Source: Prado023 sp963747335
Lineage (GTDB): Bacteria > Actinomycetota > Actinomycetes > S36-B12 > CAIYMF01
Reading direction: 5' to 3'
Assembly: GCA_963747335.1 (NCBI GenBank)
Contig: CAVVEV010000005.1
Span: forward strand, 222,585-286,584
DNA: 64,000 nt
Below are positions 59,438-64,000 of the stretch, in pieces. The notes beneath the pieces are model-generated. The model searched no databases. It was not told the DNA's origin and was given only the letters and a program-made list of their open reading frames with translations. Each line of letters begins with the position of its first letter. Position 1 is the stretch's first letter. Made by a program: the position numbers and the translations under genes.

Positions 59438-61765
59438 ATGCGCAGTCTCGCCGACGACCTGCGCTCCCGGACCGACGAGCAGCTCGCGGCCCTCGTGGCC
59501 GCGCGACCCGACCTCCTGCACCCGGTCCCCGCGGACATCGCCGCGCTGGCCCAACGCGCCGGGTCGCCTGCGAGCGTGGCTGCCTGCCTGCGCGGGTACG
59601 ACCAGTTCGCGCTGCACGTGGTGCTCGCCGCCGCGATGGGTCCTGATCCGGTGCGCCCGGCAGCCCTCGCCTCCGAGGTGGGTGCCGTCGCGCCGGATGG
59701 CAGCGCAGCCGGCGACCGGGTCCGCGCTGTCGTGCATCGGATGCGCGCCGAGGCGCTCCTGTGGGGCACCGACAGGTCCCTGCACCTCGTGGGGCCGGCA
59801 CGCGACCTCATGGTCCCCGCGGACCGCGGTGCGCGCGTTGCCGCCCTGGACCCGGTCGTAGCCGGCTACACCCAGGACCCGGAGTCGCTTCACGACGTGC
59901 TGGCCCTGGCCCCGGCGGGGGCCACGGCTGCCCTGGAGCGGCTGCTCGCCGGGCCGGTGATCGGGACGGTGGCAGACGCCCGGCGGGAGCCCGACCCTGA
60001 CCGCAGCCCGGTCGACTGGCTTCTCGCCCATCACCTGATCGTGCCCCTCGGCGGCGACCGGGTCGTCGTGCCTGCCGAGGTCGTCGCGATCCTGCGCCGG
60101 ACCGGGCCCGAGGACCCCGCCCGGATCGTGATCGACCTGGCGCTGCCCACCCCGAGTCGGCCGTCGCCGGATCCCTCCCGCGTGGATCCCGGTGCTGTCG
60201 GGGCGGTCCTGGACGTCCTGCACCGGTCGGGTGACCTCGGCCGCGCCTGGGCTGCCTCCCCACCGACCCGGCTGCGAACCGGTGGGATCCCCGCCCGGGA
60301 CCTCACCCGCACCGCCCGCGCCATCGCCGCCCCGGAGGACGCCACCGCCCTGCTGATCGAGGTCATGTCCGCGGCCGGCCTGGTCGCCGCGGACTCCCAC
60401 GACCAGGTCAGCATCCTGCCGACGACCGCGTTCGACGCATGGCTCGCGCAGCCGCCCGCCGAGCAGCATGCCGCACTGCTGGTCGCCTGGGTTGGAATGC
60501 CCCGCGCGGTCGCCACCGCCGACCAGCGACCCATGTCGCCCGAGCTTGCGGCGCCCACGCTGCCCGACCTGCGTCGCGACGTCCTGCGGGTGCTGGCCTC
60601 AGCCGAGGGGGCCTGGGGCGACGACGAGGTCGCGGCCGCCATCGACTGGTGGGCGCCGCGCCGCCACGACGCGACCCGGGCCGATCGGGTCCGCTCGGTC
60701 CTCGGCCAGTGCCGGGCGCTCGGCCTGGTCGTCGACGGGACCCTCACCAGCGCGGGGCGCGCGCTGCTGGCGGGCGACGGCTCCCTGGCCGCTGCCCTGG
60801 CGCAGTCGCTGCCCGGACAGGTCGACCAGCTGATCCTCCAGGCCGACCTCACTGCGATCGTGCCGGGCCTGCCCACGCCGGCGCTCGCCGACCTGATGCG
60901 CACGCTCGCAGATGCGGAGTCCACCGGCTCCGCCAGCGTCTACCGCTTCTCCACCGACAGCATCCGGCGAGCCCTGGACAGCGGCAGGACGGCAGGCGAG
61001 CTGCTCGGCGAGCTCCGGCGGCGCGGGACCGTGCCACAGGCCCTGTCCTACCTCATCGAGGACGTCGCCCGCCGTCACGCGGTGCTGAGGATCGGGTCCG
61101 GGGCGACCTTCCTGCGCTGCGACGACCCTGTCATCCTCGCGGGCATCATGGCCGACCCCGGCTCCGCGGCGCTCGGGCTGTTCGTGCTCTCGGACACGGT
61201 CCTGGGATCCGAGCAACCACCCGAGCACGTGCTCGAGCGACTGCGCCAGATGGGCCATGCGCTGCTGCCCGAACCGGGCCGTGGACCGGCCGTCGAAGGA
61301 CCCCGGCGGGCTCGCGGGCGTGCGGTGGCTTCCGAGGCGAGCACCCCACAGGTCACCCCTGCCCTGGCGGCAGCAGCTGTCCGGGCGATCCGCGCCAACG
61401 ACCGGGCGGACCCCCCGGAGCCGGCCACAGCGCCCTCCCGCGACACCGCGCGGCGCAACCCCAGGCCCATGAGCACAGCGCGGGATGCCTCCCCGCCCCG
61501 GGACGCTGAGCGCGGGTTGAACGCTGAGCGCGGGGGGCATGCAGTGCCCACCATGGCCCCGCAGGACGTGATGACCGTCCTGCGCTCCGCGATCGCCGCC
61601 GACTCACCGGTGTGGATCGGCTACGCCGACCCGACTGGCGTGGCCAGCGACCGCCGGGTCGAGCCGTTGCGCCTGGCCGGTGGCTACCTGACCGCACTGG
61701 ACCTGCGCACGGAGGCGATCCAGTCGTTCGCCCTGGCCCGGATCACCGGCGTCGAGCCCGGCTAG
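59438..61765 (+). CDS. Helicase-C-domain-like protein with WYL-type tail
   Basis: 775 residues. No Walker motifs. N-terminal region (LRSRTDEQLAALVAARPDLL; CLRGYDQFALHVVLAAAM) and the central QADLTAIVPGLPTPALADLM with FSTDSIRRALDSGRTAGELL belong to the XPB-associated helicase-C family; the last 60 residues (DSPVWIGYADPTGVASDRRV followed by EPLRLAGGYLTALDL) resemble a WYL ligand-binding domain. It lies tail to tail with the XPB helicase gene, as in many actinobacteria, and probably works with XPB in DNA repair or recombination; direct evidence is lacking. Confidence 0.87.
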   Translation: MRSLADDLRSRTDEQLAALVAARPDLLHPVPADIAALAQRAGSPASVAACLRGYDQFALHVVLAAAMGPDPVRPAALASEVGAVAPDGSAAGDRVRAVVHRMRAEALLWGTDRSLHLVGPARDLMVPADRGARVAALDPVVAGYTQDPESLHDVLALAPAGATAALERLLAGPVIGTVADARREPDPDRSPVDWLLAHHLIVPLGGDRVVVPAEVVAILRRTGPEDPARIVIDLALPTPSRPSPDPSRVDPGAVGAVLDVLHRSGDLGRAWAASPPTRLRTGGIPARDLTRTARAIAAPEDATALLIEVMSAAGLVAADSHDQVSILPTTAFDAWLAQPPAEQHAALLVAWVGMPRAVATADQRPMSPELAAPTLPDLRRDVLRVLASAEGAWGDDEVAAAIDWWAPRRHDATRADRVRSVLGQCRALGLVVDGTLTSAGRALLAGDGSLAAALAQSLPGQVDQLILQADLTAIVPGLPTPALADLMRTLADAESTGSASVYRFSTDSIRRALDSGRTAGELLGELRRRGTVPQALSYLIEDVARRHAVLRIGSGATFLRCDDPVILAGIMADPGSAALGLFVLSDTVLGSEQPPEHVLERLRQMGHALLPEPGRGPAVEGPRRARGRAVASEASTPQVTPALAAAAVRAIRANDRADPPEPATAPSRDTARRNPRPMSTARDASPPRDAERGLNAERGGHAVPTMAPQDVMTVLRSAIAADSPVWIGYADPTGVASDRRVEPLRLAGGYLTALDLRTEAIQSFALARITGVEPG

Positions 61766-61810
61766 CCTCGCCTGGCAAGATCACGGTTTCATCCAACATA
61801 GCGGCCGATC

Positions 61811-61864
61811 GGCGGCCCGAGACTTGGCGGAAATCGCCCCGAGCGCCCGAGACTTGGACGAATC
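61811..61864. repeat. Two tandem units of a 30-bp-period intergenic repeat (copy B)
   Basis: CCCGAGACTTGGCGGAAAT and CCCGAGACTTGGACGAATC start 30 bp apart (61816 and 61846), each after a GC-rich GGCGG/GAGCG block. The second unit matches the reverse of copy A at about 11343-11368 in 19 of 24 positions. It lies between the convergent helicase-C and XPB genes; nothing else is seen in that gap. Confidence 0.65.
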
Positions 61865-61895
61865 CCGGGAGGGGGCGGGGGTGGTGGTCGCGGGC

Positions 61896-63548
61896 TCAGT
61901 CGACCATGCCGCCCAGCACGTCGTCGGCGTCCACTATTCGGTAGGCGTAGCCCTGCTCGGCCAGGAAACGCTGGCGGTGGGCGGCGAAGTCGGCGTCCAC
62001 GGTGTCGCGGGTCACCACTGTGTAGAAGCGCGCCCCGCGGCCGTCTGCTTTCGGGCGCAGGATCCGTCCGAGGCGCTGGGCCTCCTCCTGCCGCGACCCG
62101 AACGAGCCGGAGACCTGGATCGCCACCGACGCCTCGGGCAGGTCGAGGCTGAAGTTGGCCACCTTAGAGACCACGAGCGTCGAGATCTCCCCGGAGCGGA
62201 ACAGCGCGAACAGCTCCTGGCGCTCGTTGACCGGCATCTCGCCGGTGATCACCGGCACGCCGAGCATCTCGCCCAGTTCGTGGAGCTGGTCGAGGTACTG
62301 CCCGATCACCAGCACCTGGTCGTCTGGGTGCCTGGCCACCAAAGTGGAGACGATCCCCTGCTTCTCGCGCGCGGTGGCAGCCATCCGGTAGCGCTCATCC
62401 GGCTCGGCCATCGCGTAGGCCATCCGCTGGGCGTCGGGCAGGGTCACGCGCACCTCGACGCAGTCCGCCGGGGCGATCCAACCCTGGGCCTCGATCTCGC
62501 GCCACGGCACGTCGTAGCGCTTGGGCCCGATCAGCGAGAAGACGTCGCCCTCGCGGCCGTCCTCGCGGACCAGCGTGGCCGTCAGGCCCAGGCGGCGGCG
62601 GGCCTGGATGTCGGCGGTGAACCGGAAGATCGGGGCGGGCAGAAGGTGCACCTCGTCGTAGATGATCAGGCCCCAGTCCTTGGCGTCGAACAGGTCGAGG
62701 TGGGCGTAGGTGCCCTTCCGCTTGGTGGTCATCACCTGGTAGGTCGCGATCGTGACCGGCCGGACCTCCTTGCGGGCACCGGAGTACTCGCCGATCTCGT
62801 CCTCGGTGAGGTTCGTGCGCCGCAGCAGCTCGTCGCGCCACTGGCGCGCGGAGACCGTGTTGGTCACCAGGATCAGGGTCGTGGCCTTGGCCAGGTCCAT
62901 GGCCGCGGCGCCCACCAGCGTCTTGCCGGCGCCGCAGGGCAGGACGACCACCCCGGACCCGCCGTGCCAGAATCCCTCCGCGGCCTGCCTCTGGTAGTCG
63001 CGCAGAGACCAGCCCTCCTCGCGCAGCTCGATCGGATGGGCCTCGCCGTCGACGTACCCGGCGAGGTCCTCGGCCGGCCAGCCCAGGCGCAGCAGCACCG
63101 CCTTGATCGCGCCGCGCTCGCTGGGGTGGACCGCGACCGTGTCGTCGTCGATGCGCGCGCCAACCATGGGGATCACCTTGCGGCTGCGCAGCACCTCGGT
63201 GAGCACGGCGCGGTCGGTCGACTCGAGCACCAGACCGTGGACCGGGTGCTTGAGCAGGCGCAGCCGGCCGTAGCGGTCCATCGTCTCGGCGACATCGACG
63301 AGCAGGGCGTGCGGCACCGGGAACCGGGAGTAGCGGATCAGCGTGTCGACGACGCCCTCGGCGTCGTGCCCGGCCGCCCGGGCGTTCCACAGGCCCAGGG
63401 GCGTGATGCGGTAGGTGTGGATGTGCTCGGGTGCCCGCTCCAGCTCGGCGAAGACGGCGATGTCGCGGCGGGCCTGCTCCGAGGCGGGGTGGTCGACCTC
63501 CAGCAGGAGGGTCTTGTCACTCTGGACGATCAGGGGCCCGTCAGTCAT
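61896..63548 (-). CDS. DNA repair helicase XPB
   Basis: 550 residues, superfamily 2 helicase. N-terminal damage-recognition-like region, then motif I LPCGAGKTLVGA, motif Ia LVTNTVSARQWRDELL, motif II DEVH (LIIYDEVHLLPAPIF), the RED motif (LTATLVREDGREGD), motif V SKVANFSLDLPEASVAIQVS and motif VI QEEAQRLGRILRPK. Bacterial XPB unwinds DNA 3' to 5'. ATG 63548 has GACAAT 6 bases upstream. Convergent with the helicase-C gene. Confidence 0.95.
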   Translation of the reverse strand: MTDGPLIVQSDKTLLLEVDHPASEQARRDIAVFAELERAPEHIHTYRITPLGLWNARAAGHDAEGVVDTLIRYSRFPVPHALLVDVAETMDRYGRLRLLKHPVHGLVLESTDRAVLTEVLRSRKVIPMVGARIDDDTVAVHPSERGAIKAVLLRLGWPAEDLAGYVDGEAHPIELREEGWSLRDYQRQAAEGFWHGGSGVVVLPCGAGKTLVGAAAMDLAKATTLILVTNTVSARQWRDELLRRTNLTEDEIGEYSGARKEVRPVTIATYQVMTTKRKGTYAHLDLFDAKDWGLIIYDEVHLLPAPIFRFTADIQARRRLGLTATLVREDGREGDVFSLIGPKRYDVPWREIEAQGWIAPADCVEVRVTLPDAQRMAYAMAEPDERYRMAATAREKQGIVSTLVARHPDDQVLVIGQYLDQLHELGEMLGVPVITGEMPVNERQELFALFRSGEISTLVVSKVANFSLDLPEASVAIQVSGSFGSRQEEAQRLGRILRPKADGRGARFYTVVTRDTVDADFAAHRQRFLAEQGYAYRIVDADDVLGGMVD

Positions 63549-63554
63549 CCGACG

Positions 63555-63560
63555 ATTGTC
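63555..63560 (-). promoter_or_regulatory. Candidate -10 (GACAAT) of XPB
   Basis: GACAAT on the minus strand, 6 bases before ATG 63548. Confidence 0.45.
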
Positions 63561-63608
63561 CCCCAGAACGCCGCGACCCACCGCCGCGTCGCCCTCCTTC
63601 ACGCACGA

Positions 63609-63670
63609 CCCTCCCGTTTCTTCGTTCCACCTCCCAGGATTCAGGGAGGGTGAACGAAGAACGGGAGGGG
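63609..63670. terminator. Large imperfect inverted repeat upstream of XPB
   Basis: The left arm CCCTCCCGTTTCTTCGTTCC (63609-63628) with following ACCTCCC pairs with GGGAGGGTGAACGAAGAACG (63644-63663) plus GGAGGG; one bulged T and few mismatches over about 27 bp. It lies after the minus-strand partial gene and before XPB, so a terminator of the upstream gene is likely; it could also be a mobile palindromic element. The remaining bases 63671-63795 show nothing. Confidence 0.6.
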
Positions 63671-63795
63671 GAGTGAGGTTCGAGGGCCAGACGCACGGCA
63701 CACGGGGCCGGCGGGCGCAATGGGCGGTGCGGGCTCACGACGTCCGCGGCCGCACGGGGCCCACGTGGCTGGCGCCGCAGCAGGGACGCGAGGCG

Positions 63796-64000
63796 CTACT
63801 CGGCGGCCAGGGCGGCGCGCAGGTCCTCGGGGAGGTCATCGTTGTCCAGGCCGGCCTCGGCCTCCTCATCCACGTAGTGCATGGCCAGCTCCTCAGCGGC
63901 CAGGTCCTCCACGTCGTGGGAGTCATGGGCGATCGACTCCGGCGTCTCGTCGGGACGCACGCCCTCGTCGTCGCCGACCAGGTGGCCCACACGCTCCTCG
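63796..64000 (-). CDS. Partial acidic protein (C-terminus only; DUF5709-like)
   Basis: Only the last 67 residues are in the window, running off the right edge. They are acidic: VGHLVGDDEGVRPDETPESI, AHDSHDVEDLAAEELAMHYV, then LDNDDLPEDLRAALAAE. The GDDEG...AHD...AAEELAMH pattern recalls the C-terminus of DUF5709 proteins of actinobacteria, but the match is from memory of the pattern only. Function unknown. Confidence 0.5.
   Translation of the reverse strand, partial: EERVGHLVGDDEGVRPDETPESIAHDSHDVEDLAAEELAMHYVDEEAEAGLDNDDLPEDLRAALAAE

Overview
The window looks like a chromosomal segment of a high-GC actinobacterium (Actinomycetota, class Actinomycetes; no lower rank can be fixed). Pointers are the strong G/C third-position bias, many GTG starts, an actinobacterial-style c-di-AMP riboswitch ahead of an NlpC/P60 gene, and the block serC / beta-propeller protein / DUF2530 / DUF3027 / DUF2771 / cold-shock / helicase-C / XPB. 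No transposase, integrase, CRISPR array, rRNA or tRNA was seen.

Layout. 1-7.3 kb: partial phosphotransferase, apt, a TPR protein, an acyltransferase, and a transglutaminase / alpha-E / permuted ATP-grasp peptide-modification operon. 7.4-11.3 kb: sulfur-handling operon with an HTH-PocR regulator, an SQR-like flavoprotein, DUF1641, a DsrC/TusE-like protein with only the C-terminal cysteine, and a DsrE-like protein, closed by a strong hairpin. 11.5-14.2 kb: membrane acyltransferase and a DUF4097 + DUF2089 pair. 14.3-18.75 kb: one very long secreted heme peroxidase with RTX repeats, broken by about 14 frame changes. 19.2-22.3 kb: tandem WS/DGAT-like acyltransferases. 22.3-24.4 kb: NlpC/P60 with its riboswitch, a CsoR/CstR-type repressor with a palindromic operator, and a DtxR-family regulator. 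24.5-32.8 kb: photolyase, ParA-like ATPase plus RHH partner, lipoprotein, small alarmone synthetase, esterase, ZIP transporter, nucleotidyltransferase, SRPBCC and cupin proteins.

32.8-49.5 kb is an anaerobic nitrate respiration superlocus: a candidate Fe-S HTH regulator runs into narGHJI on the minus strand, two nitrate/nitrite transporters diverge from it, and almost the whole molybdenum-cofactor pathway follows (moeA, mobA, moaC, a mogA-moaE fusion, moaA, moaD) with a MOT1-type molybdate transporter, so the locus encodes enzyme, substrate import, cofactor and metal supply. 49.6-64 kb: ABC exporter, PH-domain protein, pdxH, citrate synthase, serC, the conserved DUF block including a 27-residue membrane peptide, cold-shock protein, helicase-associated protein and XPB helicase.

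Two cross-cutting patterns: (i) many first genes of transcription units have an xAnnnT -10-like hexamer only 6-8 bases before the start codon, i.e. leaderless transcripts; (ii) several intact-looking proteins are interrupted by single-base indels without nonsense mutations, which suggests consensus errors more than gene decay.
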